A stretch of 64,000 bases of DNA from Diphasiastrum complanatum. Taxonomy: Eukaryota; Streptophyta; Lycopodiopsida; Lycopodiales; Lycopodiaceae. Location: positions 12,584,144 through 12,648,143 of the forward strand of contig CM055114.1 in the NCBI GenBank assembly GCA_029204225.1. Reading direction: 5' to 3'. Below are positions 25,051 through 39,300 of this stretch, piece after piece; within the stretch, counting starts at the first letter, position 1; every line of letters starts with the position of its first letter. Below the pieces are notes generated by a model that was given only the letters and a program-made list of their open reading frames with translations, was not told where the DNA came from and searched no databases. Position numbers and translations under genes: made by a program.

Positions 25051-25118
<68 letters not shown>

Positions 25119-27025
25119 GCATATTTTAATCAAGCTAATTTTGAGTTTAAAAAATGCCACTAATAGTTTGGTTAAACCTCATTAGGCCAGCTCCGCATCT
25201 CATCACATCAGCTCGAGATTGAGACTGGACGCTTCTAGGGTACCCCCCGGGAGGAGAGGATTTGCCAGTTATGTTCTCTATCTGAGGTAGAGTCTGAGGA
25301 TCATTTCCTATTCATATGCCCAGTCATTATGAGATCTGCGGACGTTATCACTGCCTCTTTCGAGATGCTCCTGTCACATTGAGATCCGTTATAGCATATG
25401 ACAATCCACGCCATATTACACTCATGGTTAGGGAGATGATTTATTGCAACATGATTTATAACAGCCTATGCAACCGAGTCACTTTGACACGCAGCTCCAG
25501 ATTACATCCTTCTCTCGCAGAAGACCACGGATGGATCTTGCCTCGATGACCATTGACAGTGGGGTGTATAGACCAGAGATGATGTATTACCCAGACTCAG
25601 AGGGTTCCTAGAGCAGCAGTAGCAGTAGCTCCTATCACATCTTTCTTCAGTAGTAACCGGATCTGATGACTTCATGACATCATGTTACCATTTCCATTAT
25701 GTTTGAGTTTGCAGTCCCATGGTTAAGAGTTCCATTCATTGGGATACCACTATTCTGGGTTTAGACCGTCATTACATTCCTTTAAATTTCACTTCTATAT
25801 CAGTTAAATCAGATTTTATGCACCAGTCGCTCCGCGATCAACTATAGCATATGAGGATCCACGTTGTGTTGCACTCATGATCAGAGAGATGTTACTTCTG
25901 CAATAGGATCTATGTCAGCCAGCTCAGTCTAGTCACAAGCAGGACCCCCATTCTGTTTCCTCCAATCCTCCATTCCATGTCTAACCTAGATCTACTATTG
26001 CTCACCCTGCTCCACTTTTGCCCATCTGCCCAATTCCCCTATTAATCTATAAACAAATTATCTACTTCTACTACTTTTGATGTTTAAAGAATGATAGCCT
26101 TTCAGTTGCAAAGAAGTTTGAAAGTTCATGTTACCACTGCTAGAGTGCCAAATCTCAGTATGACCATAAAAATGATGTTGCCAACATCAATAAGTGGAAG
26201 GCCAAACAATTCGAGTAGCTCTGGATGTAGAAGATTAAGTTACCAATTTATTAGTACCGCCATAAACTAGTTTTAGGCCCACAATAGAGTGGAGAAGACG
26301 GTTCCTTCAAAAACACTACTAAAGTCATGTTAGCACAAGCAATCTTTTTGGAAGAACTTAGGCTTGTACAAAGTGGCAACCCAAGACTTTGGAGAGGTAG
26401 GTGTGATCAGTGTCTCAAGCAATCATTTTGAGCATGGGTGTTGCATTTTGCATGTCAAAATAGATTTAGCTCTGCTATTTGTGGTATATACCTGTGCCTT
26501 ATAAAATAAAAAATACTACAAGCATAGGCATTTAAATGAGCTCATGTTTTCAGAATTGAATTCAAAGAGCAGAACAAAAACATGACAAATTTCAGGAGTA
26601 TGTAAGTGCACATAACTGCAGTATTGTAAAGTTTTTAGAAAAAGGTAACGAGACTATGTTAATCTTGCCTTTTTTTTATCTTGCAAATCTTGCACATTTT
26701 CCCGGAGTTCTAGCTCTAGCCTTTCTCGATGAGCACGCTCAATTTGCAAATTTTGCATCATCTCTACAAGCTCCTTCTGTTGCCTTTGTTTTTCCTTCGA
26801 AATTACCTGTGAATATCATAAAAACATAGATACCTATGATTATCTCGCATACGTGTCTATTTTAGTTTGTACTAGATGTTTTCTTTATTACAGTTTGGAG
26901 ACGTTTTATACGCTCCCATGGTTACCGCATACTTGACATGTACTTCATTAGTCTTATATGCCTTTTGGCATAGAAAAGACATTAATAAAGCTTTCTTTCT
27001 TCTTCTTCTTCTTCTTCTTCTTCTT

Positions 27026-27093
<68 letters not shown>

Positions 27094-27303
27094 CGCACAT
27101 CTAGCAATAGTTGGGGAGAAATATTACACATGGATGACATAAAGGTGCAAGAAGCAAGACTAGCATATTCACAACATGTCTAGCATTAGCTAGGGAGAAA
27201 CATTGCACCTTAGATGACATATAGCCTCAAAAGGCATACCAATGAGCAGTCTCCCTTTTGCAACTATAAGTCATCCAATGCGTAATATTTCTCCCCAACT
27301 AGA

Positions 27304-27338
<35 letters not shown>

Positions 27339-30300
27339 ATATGTCAGCAGTGATGGACAAAAAGAATTTTGTGCATTTTGATTGGTCCACGTGTGATAAG
27401 GGCTTTGATCAACTCAAGATAACGAGGTGTGTTTGATGGACACGTGTCTTTCAATTTATCCCATAAAACTAATGTCATTTCGATTGAAAGGCTATATATA
27501 CCATGAGTGTTTTGGAATTCTGCAAAAAGCGTGACAAGTTAGGGTTTCTCTGGGATTAGGGTTTGGGGGAGGAGAAATAGCGATATAGAGATAGAGAGAC
27601 GTGTGTTGGGATGATACATGTCCACAAATAGGAGCTAACCAAAAAAGTGCTCCCTAAATCAAAGCCCACATGCCACTATTCAAAAACAATAGATTGATGT
27701 ATAAAGCATATACTAGAAAAATAATGTTGCGTGCCACAATCACAAAACTTGTGCCCAGCATTTTTAGAATATGCATAGAATGGTGTGGCATATCATGTTA
27801 AGTTTGGTGACTGGTCAAGTTTCCAAATGTCTCCTTTGCATAGGTTAATAGCATTAATTTTTCAAAGTGGGGCCATATTAAGACTTCTTTCAATAGAACC
27901 AAATACGTGAATTTTGTGTCAAAATGGACTCACTTCTAAAGCAGCTGCAAGCTTGCTTTCTGCCTCAGCTACACGGGTTCCTGCTTCTTCAAGCTTCCTT
28001 TCCATGTCTTCTTCACCATCAAAAATAGCTTGAGCCTGTCTCTCATTATCTGCAATAAGTTTATCAAGTTCTGCTTCTAGCCTTCGACATAGGCTTTTGT
28101 AATCAAATTCTTCCTTTAGCTTGACCATATTCTCGACTTTCATTGCCTGCATACAGCCATACAACTTCAAAGTCAGTCTAAATTTGAATGTACCAAAAAG
28201 ACCATTGCTGTGATGCAAAGTTACACAAGTTATTATAAGAAAAATGTTAAGGTAGTTAACCTGTGCCACGTGTTGTAGAAAATCAAGAGGGTGACTCCCC
28301 CCTGTACGGGTGCTTCAAGGAGACGATATAATTTCAATGTCTGTTGATGTTACTGGGGATTTGAAAAATAATCCAAGTCTTCCCATCATGTTCATCTTTT
28401 GGCCTTCACATTAGGGTTCCTTTGTTTCTCATCAATGGTCTTTGCTCCAACTATTTGCCTGTACAGTTCTACTAACGAATATTCCTTTGCAGAAATTGTG
28501 TAGTCTGGATGTCACACCACTATGATATGGATAGTGGATTGACAAATAGATGCTCGTTCTTTTTCCATTCTCTTGATTGCATATAACATAAATTACAATT
28601 ATGAAAAACAGTTCGATGTAGCTGACATGTGCACAAAATTTTAAGGGCAATAGAAAATCATCCTTATGAAGATAAATTTCAAAACTACATGATAGGTGTT
28701 CATTATGTAGACTAGGCCAACTTTCAGCTTTCAGGTCTCTAAAAGGTAATTCCCAGCCCTATAAGAGCTCTTAAAGAAACTGTGCATTGATGTTATGCAA
28801 ACATGGTCAGTGAAACTAGTCCTCAATCTTCTTCATTTGTAACCCTTCACCTTGAGATTTGTCTGCTCCTCATTCTCTGGTGTTTGATCAAACAAGTACT
28901 TTTCCACTTGTGGCAGGAGAAGTTAATCAAAGTAGTTCTAGTCTAAATTTCACAATGAAGCCTGGATGATAGTCATGAAATTAAGAAGTGCACGTAACAT
29001 GAATTAACACTAATAAAGGCGTACTATGCATTTTGAGGTTTCCATTCAAGTTTTAGAATTCAACTATCATTCTCAGTTACCCATGTCAAGTAGGCATCGA
29101 TAATAGGTTATTAGCTCACAGAAATCAACCAGCTAAGCAAAAACATTTTATGAGGTCCACATGAACATTGTCATTCTTTTCTATTTGCAGACTACTTTGA
29201 CAAAGCATATGACCATCTACACTCTACTATCAACGTGCCATTATTCTCACAGACTGTTTGCAGAACAACTTCTATCTATACAAGATCGATGGAGGCCAAA
29301 CAAATATCAGCTTTCTACGCAAACTGATCCTTCCTGATTATGATAATGCTGTATTAAAAAAAAGGAGGCCTGAGTTGCAAAACTCGAACCAAAGTAATGT
29401 CACTTTGTATACTTGATCAGCATGTCATAAAATCAGCTTACATTTCATATCTATGGAATAAAAAAGACTTACTCTTTGACCAAAGAGTATTGTGCTGGAA
29501 GTTTCTCCTCGATGACGTGGTGAGGGCCCAATAGTTATAATCAATGAGGTTCTTGCTGTTCCTGTACTTGAAACAATTTTGAAATGATTAGCAAGAGAAA
29601 CTGCGTTCACAAAAAACATCATAAAATCTAGCATCCCCACACTTCAGCCTTCTTGCATAGGTCTCTCTCTTTTCCTCTGCCCTTACACTCACAAATATAC
29701 TTTGGAAGGATTAATAAATAGTCCACAAGTCAGAAAATGGAATTAAGATTTAAAAACTCCAATAAAGTCGATGAATGTTCAGCATTGGAAATGCTTGAAG
29801 AAAAAATCTGACTTTGCTTGAAAAGAACGTGCATAAGCCATCACCCCTCATAAATGTAGATGCTTAACTAGATACAATAGAACATATTACAATGCCAGTA
29901 GGGATCTGGCTAGAACTCATGCTTACTGAAGCAGTTACCTATCGACTAACTACATAGGCAAATATTGATAGATCACAAACTTTGGGTGGCACAAAAACTA
30001 CAAATAAGCCCTTCTGATGCAAAATACTCGTGATATCGGTTATTGAGAGCCGGGCTTTCTATCCTGGATATTTCTGGCCACGTGACTCGCAATAGGCTTT
30101 AATCATGGTGCCAGTTGTGCATTTGAGTTGATAAAAATTCTCAAGAGCACATTGATGAAAATTGTAGCCCTGCTATGTCCACGATTCATCACGTATATAC
30201 TACTCTTAAGAGGCCACACGTTGGCAAAATTCAAGTACCTCAACGAAGTTTCAACACGGACTTTTTATACTTTCTCAAAAGTGAAGTTTGTTTGCTTTAA

Positions 30301-33300
30301 ATGAATGAGACATGTAGGATTTCTTTTGATGAATGACTTATGTTGCTGCTTTGAAGTTTGGAGGGATAGTAGCTCAAATTCTAGATTTCTTGGGTCTCCG
30401 ACTTTTTAGACTGCATTCTTTTGCTCCTCTTTTCTAACTTTTTACTACACTACAGTGTGCTCATACTGCTCTTGGCTGCATCTCTTTCCTCTATAGCCAT
30501 ATATTTTGAGTCTCTCTTCACCTCAGTATCTTCACTGTAATAGATTGTCATACTGTGCTTTTATAGCTTGTTGACTCATTATCCAAACTTGAAAAATTAC
30601 AATTTCCATTTTTTAGCCAGCATCATATTCTTATTTCCACAGGATTATGCCCTCGTTAAGGAGCAACTCCAAAATTCCCTTCGGGTACTGGTAGAAGAAA
30701 CGAGAAAGGCTACTTCTGCTTTCACACAGTCATCTACGGATGAAGTTCGAACAGAGGTATCTACAGAGGCATAGGAATCCAGATGGTCACCGGATATTTC
30801 AAATGCAATAGAGGCTCAGGATAGGTGTCAACCTGTGCAGAAGAGAACAGAGATGTTCATTGAGGTTGTCTTGCTGGTCGGACAGCTCAAGATCAAAGTA
30901 TCAAAGTCCTGCTGAGTAAGCGCATTCAGATGAACCATTTCATTAGTCTACCTTCATCGATCTTTCTAGTATTCCAAATGCTATAGATAAAGCCAGCGTA
31001 TCATTGTGATACGGTCAGTACATGCATAACCAAAGCTTCACAGCTTGTTATGAATGAGCTATACAGACTAGTGTCATGCAGCAAGTAGTAGTGTCATGCA
31101 GCAAGTAGCAGGGTATCGGTGTGATGCAGTCAGTACATGCATACCCAAAGCTTCACACCTTGTTATGCATGAGATATAGACCTGAGACTAGTGTCATGCA
31201 GCAAACACGTATTTACTGGAGGTACAGTCTCTAGTTAATTCTGCTACTCTTTTGGTTCCTACAATTCAGGTACAGATATGTTTGGATTCAACTATTCTTG
31301 TTATCAGATGCTATACATTTGAGACAAGGATTCAGAGGACAAGACTGGCATCCCATCTCGTGACAGTCACCAAGATCGGCAACAGCGCACATCTACAAGA
31401 CAGACACCTAGACATAGAGTGATCCAGCCTTGGAGGCTTCAGGCCAGATGCTACCATGATGACATCAGCCTCGGCTTCATCCTCATTTGTGTCTATACCT
31501 GGTAAATCTATATTGACATTTTTCAGTAGAGCCATGGTTGCATTCAAACGTGTTTGAAACGAAGCCAAAAAAAATTTGGGCCCTACCCCTCCAAATGGGG
31601 TCCTAGGGCCCATCTACCTAAAAAACGACCTACAATAAGCTATCACGAGGCTGGGACAGCTCAACCACGCCTCATAACTCCTTCACTAACTGCTCCTCCA
31701 TCGTGGAGAAGAAATGCGCCCTCCTCCATTTCTTGGCAGTGATAGAAGCTTGCTCTCCACTCCATAGTTTACCAAGATTTCTTGTAGGCAGGGGTTTTGG
31801 ACCATGCTGGAGTGATTAAGATCATCAGATCAGAGTTTTGAAGCTTGGTTGAGGAGACACAAGCAGCAGGTGCAAAAAAATTGGTTTTGAGGCCACTTCA
31901 AAGAATCAATCAGTTCTCTTTGGTTACTGATCCGATTCAGCTGAGATTTGGAGGCAGTCTTCTAGACTGTAGGGCGCCCCATCCTAGCCATTCACATCAC
32001 CATCTGCTTGGCCAGATTTGTTGTGAAGAGCAGTTGCAGGTTTTGGGCTTTTTGCAAAATTTTCAGATCTGAACCTCACAATTTTGTCAATTTTCAGAAT
32101 GCCTAAGCCAAAGTCTAATGTGTGGGAGCATGTTTTGATCATTGGGGAGGCTGGTAAGCAAGGGAAGGGTGGTGGAGGCATGAAACGGATGAAATGTCGT
32201 TATTGTAAACATCATTATCAAGGGGGGCCTCAACGAATTGTGTCACATTTGCTTGGGACAGGGGGATGTGGAGTGGCTAAATGTGAGAAAGCACCTGTCA
32301 ACGTGGTGCAAGCATTGAGATTGCAATATCCAGATGCCAGTAGCAATGAGGACCAAGTTCATGAGATGGAGGATAGTCAATCCGTGGATGCTTCTACAGG
32401 GCCTACACGTAAGAGAGGTCGAGCTGCAAATAGTGCTGATTTGACAGCTGCATGGGCCTTAGAAAAGAGAAACAAATTTCGGATTGCTTGCAGAAATTTT
32501 TTTATGCAAATGCAATTCCTTTCAATGTGGTCATGAGCAGATATTTTCAAGATATGTTGAGAACTGCAGGAGAGGTTGGTGGTTCGGTGAAAGCCCCTTC
32601 TTATGAGGCTATTAGGGTGAAAGAGCTGTAAGAGGAGACAAAATTGCTTACGAGGGAGCTGCAAATGGTGAAGGATAAGTGGGTAAAATATGGGTGCACG
32701 ATTGTGTGTGATGGTTGGTCTGACACACGTAGACGACCTATCATTAACTTTGTTGCTACTAGTATCTATGGTTCCATCTTTTTATGCAGTGTGGATGCTA
32801 GTGGTTTGGAAAAATCAGGCTTGTATATCTATGAACATTTAAAAGAAATCATTGGCAAGGTAGGAGAGCACAATGTGGTACAAGTTGTAATGGATAATGC
32901 CAGCAATTGTTTGTGTGCTGGTGAGATGCTAGAGGAGGAGTACCCGAAGATTTTTTTCACACGTTGCACTTGCCATTGTCTGGATTTGCTGTTTGAGGAC
33001 ATTGGAGCACTAGATTGGGTAGCTCCTGTTTTACAAAAGGCACAGAAAATAGTGACTTTCATCACAGGTCATCAGAGGGTGCCAGGTGTTTTTCGAAAAG
33101 TGAGCAAACGTGAGCTTTTGAAGCCGGCTCAAACACGCTTTGGCTACATCTACATTGTGCTTGCAAATCTCTTGCGGGTAAAAGTTGCCCTTAGGCGGAC
33201 GCGTTTCAAACGTGGACGTTTGATACGTCTGAATCATTTGAATGCAACCTTGAGTAGAGCCTGACTGTTGTGCATGATACTCTAGCATGAGACCTGCTTG

Positions 33301-36300
33301 GCAGCTATATTTATACTGCACCAGATTTCTACAATTTACCTATTGGTAACTAGTTGAGACTAATTCTTTACTTTCTGTATAATTTTGGTTAGCACCTTAT
33401 CTGCTGCTTTGGAAACGAATTTATGCTCCCTTTGACCAACGTGGATACATTAGAGATGTACTCCAGTTGGACTTATGTACCTCTTGGTACCTCAAAGACA
33501 GTATTAAAGCTTTCTTCCTTCCTCTCACACACACATTGCAGGTTGTGGAAGGTAAGTAAAAGAAAGTCATTTACTTGGCAAAGACATATAAATGTAAGCA
33601 TACTTACCTCAAAAAATGTTGGAACAGGCATCTATGTTTGTAAGGCACAACTGTTTCTTGGTTGTAGTCTCGACAAAGTCCTTATTAGTGGGAAAGGTCC
33701 CCACCTGCACCTTTCAGTGTTGTATTCATGTGATGTGATGTGATGTGATGTGCACATTCACCATTTGCATTTGTCGCACATAATTTGCATACCAGTTGTT
33801 CACTACCTTAAATTTATGATAACCTTGCAATTCCTCTCACTAGGCCATGACAACAAAGTTGGGCACCATGCTGCTACCTATTTTGGGTGTGTGACATAAA
33901 GGAGCCAATCATTTCAAGGAGCAATTATGTCTACAAATTATGTGTTACTATAGCTCTGCCAGGACAACATATTATAGAACTCAGGAAAAGCAGAATGTTA
34001 CTGTTAAAGTGTGTCAAATAAGTTCGAAGTAGTAAACTATCAGTCCTTCATTAGTGGTCTCGGTCTTCATCATCAGAGCTTACTAGTGTGGCAGAAACTT
34101 GAGAGTTAGCTTGTGTATCCTTGGAATTCAAAGCTGCATAGATGACAGCCTCCTTCAAGCTTTTGAAGCAAACTCCAATGAAATAATCAGATTTCAAAAT
34201 ATCTGAACATTTTAAGTCAAAAATGACAACAAGCGGAAAAAAAAAGTTATATGCAGCGTATGAGCATATACCTTTGCTAAGTACCAAGCTTATTAATTGA
34301 CCCATATAACTAACTTTTGGAATACTCTAGAGATGCCAGATGGTCTGAGTACCATCTTCCGAAAAACATTTTTACGAAATCCCCTGGACCTTTTAGGTCA
34401 AAGTTATACATAGTGAACAACTTTAGTCTGCGGCCTTTTTCTTCTGATTGTTTTCATGAGTCCCATGCAGTTAGCACCATCAAGAAAGCTTCAAGGAAAA
34501 AGCTTGAACAGGTTAGCTGTTCCAACATAAATTTAATTGTGCTATAGCAGACTTCCAAAGAGATAATATGAGATTAGAATGCTACTCTGTTTGTCACATT
34601 AATAACAAAAGGCAGTCCTGGTACGGTGAGCAGACTAAGTCCTGCTCTGCATGAACAACCATATACAAGTATTCAACAGGACAGTCAAGAAATGACAACA
34701 AAGTCTACACCGAAGACTGTGTGGGCATGGTAAATAGAAATCCCCGTTTTCTATTCTCTATTATTTCCCATATGTATCACCAGGGCATGGCACATTCAAT
34801 TTTAAAGATAAACACAGGAAGCTTCAAGAAAAGTATAGGCAGGATACAAAATCAAGAACATGTCGTTTGACATCTATAGATGTCACAATGGACAAATGCT
34901 GTATGACATCTATAGAAATCATAATAGAAAAATGTGGTACCAGAATTGATATTGGAGCACATTCAACTGATTGAAACCTAACAAATTCTATACTGAAGAT
35001 ACTACAGAGAGAGAACAGGATGAGTTCTACATTAGTACAAACCTAGGTATGACCATGCAGAGAAAATTATCCAGAGCCATCAGTTGTTAACAAATTTCCA
35101 AAAGGTAACAATCTTGTTTTATAAAACTACACACAGTGCTAAAACCTCAATCTCCCACGTCAGATAAGCTGTCTGAAACCCTAATACGAAACAGTTGACA
35201 TCACATTACCTCCAAAGGAATCACGGAGCAGTCTAGTCAACTTAGAATCTCGTGTTGGAACATGTGGGCTGTTTTCAGCGAGTGCATTGATGCACTTCCC
35301 CAATGATGTGAGGGAGAGATTGATCGCTTTGGCCTCCTCCAACTGATGACCCTCACTACCTGCTCTTTCCAGTGTCAATGAAGACCCAAACAACATTTAG
35401 CTGACAAGTGACTAATAGAGACACAAAAATTTGCATGCCTCGGTATTGTTTTCTTATCTGGATTCTGTACTTCATGCTTCTATGCCTGATCTTTTTTTTC
35501 CAGAATAGCTTTCAGTTTAATCAATAGGAAGGTGACGGCTTAGTTTCCAAGAGAAATATATGTCAAAGTGTGACAAACAAATATAGGAGTGATTATATAT
35601 TTTATCAGTAAACTTTTGTCATGTTTTTTTCTTTTCGTGTGACAAAACTAAATGCTTACATCATACATAGAAAAGAGAAAACTGACCAGATTTATCGACT
35701 CTTTCTGATCCTGCCAGGTCAACTATAAGAAGTTTGCTTTTGCGAATGGTTGGAACTCGATGTCCCTTGGAAACATGCACACTATTTCCATTTTCATTGT
35801 GAATAACAAAATCTTTTTCCTGCTTATTTTTTGCTGACCGCTTCACATTTACCTGCAAACATGAAAGACCAATCAAGCGAAAAAACTGTTTCAAGAGGCC
35901 CTGAGCAACTGATTTGACTCATGTTTTTATGCCCAATTCGATCAGCACCTTATTCTAGTATGTAAAAGTCAACTTAATGTAGAGATTTCAACTCAACCTC
36001 ATGAAACAACAGCAATAATTCCTCTCCTATTGTAAATGCTCACCAGCAATAATGCGTGGCTGCGTGACGACTCTGTATTCAATTTGGTGTTTGAGGCAAA
36101 TCGATTGGCCTCACCTGTCTGCAAGAGCTCAAGAAAACTTTTCTGGTCTTTCAACTCTACAAGGGTAGTTCCAGGCAGCGATACGTCGCCTGTTTTTGGA
36201 TCTTCCACTATGGCAATATTGTCTCTTTCAGGAGCCAAAAGATCTTGCACTGTTTCCATATATAACTGTTATCACCATCAGTTTTTGTAAGTATGCTTGC

Positions 36301-39300
36301 TGACTGCGTCTCAAAAACAAAATTATCATTAACTTGAATGATTTACCAATCATGTTACTTAACTTGGGAACATAAAATGATATGCATTTCAAAACACCAT
36401 CCAGTTCATAAGCCAAAACACAAAGAGTGCATAACTAAGGACGCCCTTTTAGTACCTAAAACATGAAAAAAATGATATGTAAACGCTTCCTTGGCAAAAT
36501 ACAGAGCATACACCTATGCTGATCCTACTTGCATCTTCAAAAGTCAATTATTGTTCTGTTCATGAAACAAATGCGAATACACCAATGAACTCTAAAGACC
36601 AACATAAAATATTACAACATATCTCAGAAGCAATAATTTACAAAAGGCCCTCGCAAGTTGGCTGACCAGGTTTTGACTTAGGTACAAACAGTAACTGATT
36701 TGATACAGCATTTCAACAATTGCACCATGGAAGTGAGCACCTTCATGAGAGTAAAGTAACCACTTCAAGCTACTTTAATACCCTGTAATGGCGTATGAGA
36801 AACCACTAACCAAAATAAAGTAGTTTTGAATGCCTTGAATAAGAAGGTTCAAATTCAAATGGGACTCCGCATCTTAGCTTCTCAAAAAATGCTTATCTAT
36901 ACCTTTTTCAGAAAAAAGTAACAAAACAGTAGATCATCTTACACTTCCTGTACCATACAAGACGAGCAGCTTAATCAAAAATGTGCGTTGCCTATGTCCA
37001 TCTGTAGCCATATATTAAATAGAATGTGATGACAACTATGGCTAGGACTGTTCAACAATAGATGGAGTCTGACAAACAGTTGTGTCAATGAGAAGAATCT
37101 GAATATCTTTGCAGGTCTTCTTCATATGTATTCCCAAACTTTAACCATGTGCAATATGATCAACCATTTTACATTATATCAATCCAAATTTCCCCAAAGG
37201 TAGTCTATTCTTCTTGAACTCTTCAGATGTTACTTAATTATCCATAAAATCAAGACTGCCCACAAAAGTCATGTCTCAAATGTTAATATGTGCAAGTAAG
37301 ATCTTTCAAAATGAGCAAGAAAACCCTGATTTGTAGAGCTTTGAACTTTAAAGCATCAAAAGTGAACCTACAGGTGTCATTCCAATCACTCCATCTCTAT
37401 GTAAAGCTCCTATTGTTAGAGATACTTGAATCATTTTCTGTGGATATATCATTTTCATACATGTAGCCTTTGTCTCAAACATTTGGCATACTCTTACATG
37501 AGATAAATCCATATATGCAATGATAGTAGTGTTGTTCATCTTGTGTCTTTGAGACTTAATTTAAAAACCTCTGCTTTTCTAGTACATAAGTAATGACTGT
37601 CATAGCCAAGAAAAAGATGTGGAAGTAAGTTGTATGGATTTATTTCCTTCTTAAGTATTGAGTTCTTCATAAGTCTATCATACATACAATAATATTCAGA
37701 TGCTGTATACTAATTACAAAGAAAATGTAGCCATGACCATGTGCAGCCTATCCCTCTTTGACAGCAATATCTACTTATCTCACCATTCTTTGCCCCCACT
37801 TTTTCCTTGGAATTTTAATATGATCACTCTCCATATTGGGTTTTCAAATTCAGAAAACCTCTTCATCAAATATTCATGCCCAAGCCATGGCTTCTTTCTT
37901 CCCTTTAGGTTTTCCATATTGCCTCGATCAAATTTTCATGATTTAGATTAACCTTTGAAAGTACATCCTTTCTCTCTTTGATAATTTAAGACTTTTGCCT
38001 GTACCACTCAATGTTTCATGCCCCGATTTGAAACGACGATTTTAATCGGCTGATTCATCTTATTCGAATCGGTTCAAAATGGCTGGCTCAGGTTCCAATC
38101 GGTGGTTGGAACATTTGAAAAGAATTCAAGTTTTTTGGCTGTTTGGATTCTGTTATAGCCAAAAACAAGTGCAGATTCAGAGCATAGGGTGCCGTTTATA
38201 CTCTAACAATGTCCAAAATTCCAAATGTTGATATAAGATTTAATACCCTGCTCAAACTCCAGAGTCATTTTTAATAATAAAAACTTACTTTTTACTGCGA
38301 TTTTGTCATGACTCATGAGTGGGCAGCGAGTGGGCAGTGGGGGCAATGATTTAGAATCAGAATTTAGAACTAAGTGATTCAGTGGTGGTGGGTGCCACGG
38401 ACTACGAAGTTCTAACCGGTTTATTGAAACTTGAAAGTTGAGTTCAGGCCCTAGGTTTTAGCAATTAGGATTCAAACTCCAAACTTCAAAGGAGTTAACT
38501 GGTACGCATGTCACATAGCATGCTACCTTCTGTAGTTACTACTATGATTCATGTTATGACTAATGAAAATTTAAAATGGCAAACTTGATATGTTTTAGCG
38601 AGAAATCAAAATACTATTATACTCACAATGGTCAACTACACAATACTACATATAAGTTTGTAACATGCACAAGTGACAAATTCCAGTGCACATCAACAAC
38701 TGAAGTTTGAACTTTGAACAGTTAAAACTCAAATGTAATATCAACAATGATCAATCATAATAGTAATCACATGTAAGGTCATGACTCGGTCAGTCTAAAT
38801 TCAAGTCTCATGCTCACTAGCAAGTGCTCACGAGTCACTAGTCAGCACTCATTTGCAAAAATAGTAAACACAAACTTAAAAGTGTACAATAGCTCACTTC
38901 AAAGAACGAGATGGCCCTAATTGGGCAGAATGAAATCGCCCGAATCAGGTCTTGGGCCCAATTTGGGCCTTTTTATTCCCCATCAGCCGATTCAGACAAG
39001 ATCACAATTGAAATCAGCAATTCAGAACCGTGGTTCATCGTTTGAATCAGCGATTTGTGAAATACAAGAGGACAAATACTTGATTGTTAAGCATCATAAA
39101 GTAGAGTCCATGGGACCACCCAATTTAAGTTTCTTTATTTGAAATATATTGAAACCCAGGTTCAGAAGATCTTCTGATCAATAATATCTGCAAGAACATC
39201 TTTGGGGGCTGTTATCCATACTTTTTAATCCTATCACATTAATCCTACTTTTTTAAGCTTTGTATCATAGTAATTTTGCTGCTCTAAACTTTCATAAAGT

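Larger units (their letters stand above)
19986..25118 (+). mobile_element. non-LTR (LINE-type) retrotransposon, near full length but broken, in kinesin intron 10
   Basis: A coiled-coil ORF1 (20243-21252) is followed by an endonuclease plus reverse-transcriptase ORF2 (about 21310-24875), a short 3' UTR and a (CTTT)(CT)n tail instead of poly(A). The 3' UTR carries AATAAAG just before the tail. ORF2 has three in-frame stops and at least two frameshifts. The RT motif [11 protein letters not shown] is unlike the AKAYDRV form typical of angiosperm L1 elements, so I do not assign a clade. The 5' end is not defined; it may start near the (CT)n at 19986 or earlier. Antisense to the kinesin. Confidence 0.85.

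Noticed and set aside
30568-30774. Plus-strand open frame with a TTTCCACAG acceptor before [10 protein letters not shown]
   Set aside because: Protein-like for about 45 residues but without motif, partner exon or start; too little to call.
34051-34305. Possible extra kinesin exon or captured gene in intron 7
   Set aside because: Exons 7 and 8 join in phase without it, and its sequence matches no ARK segment or other family.
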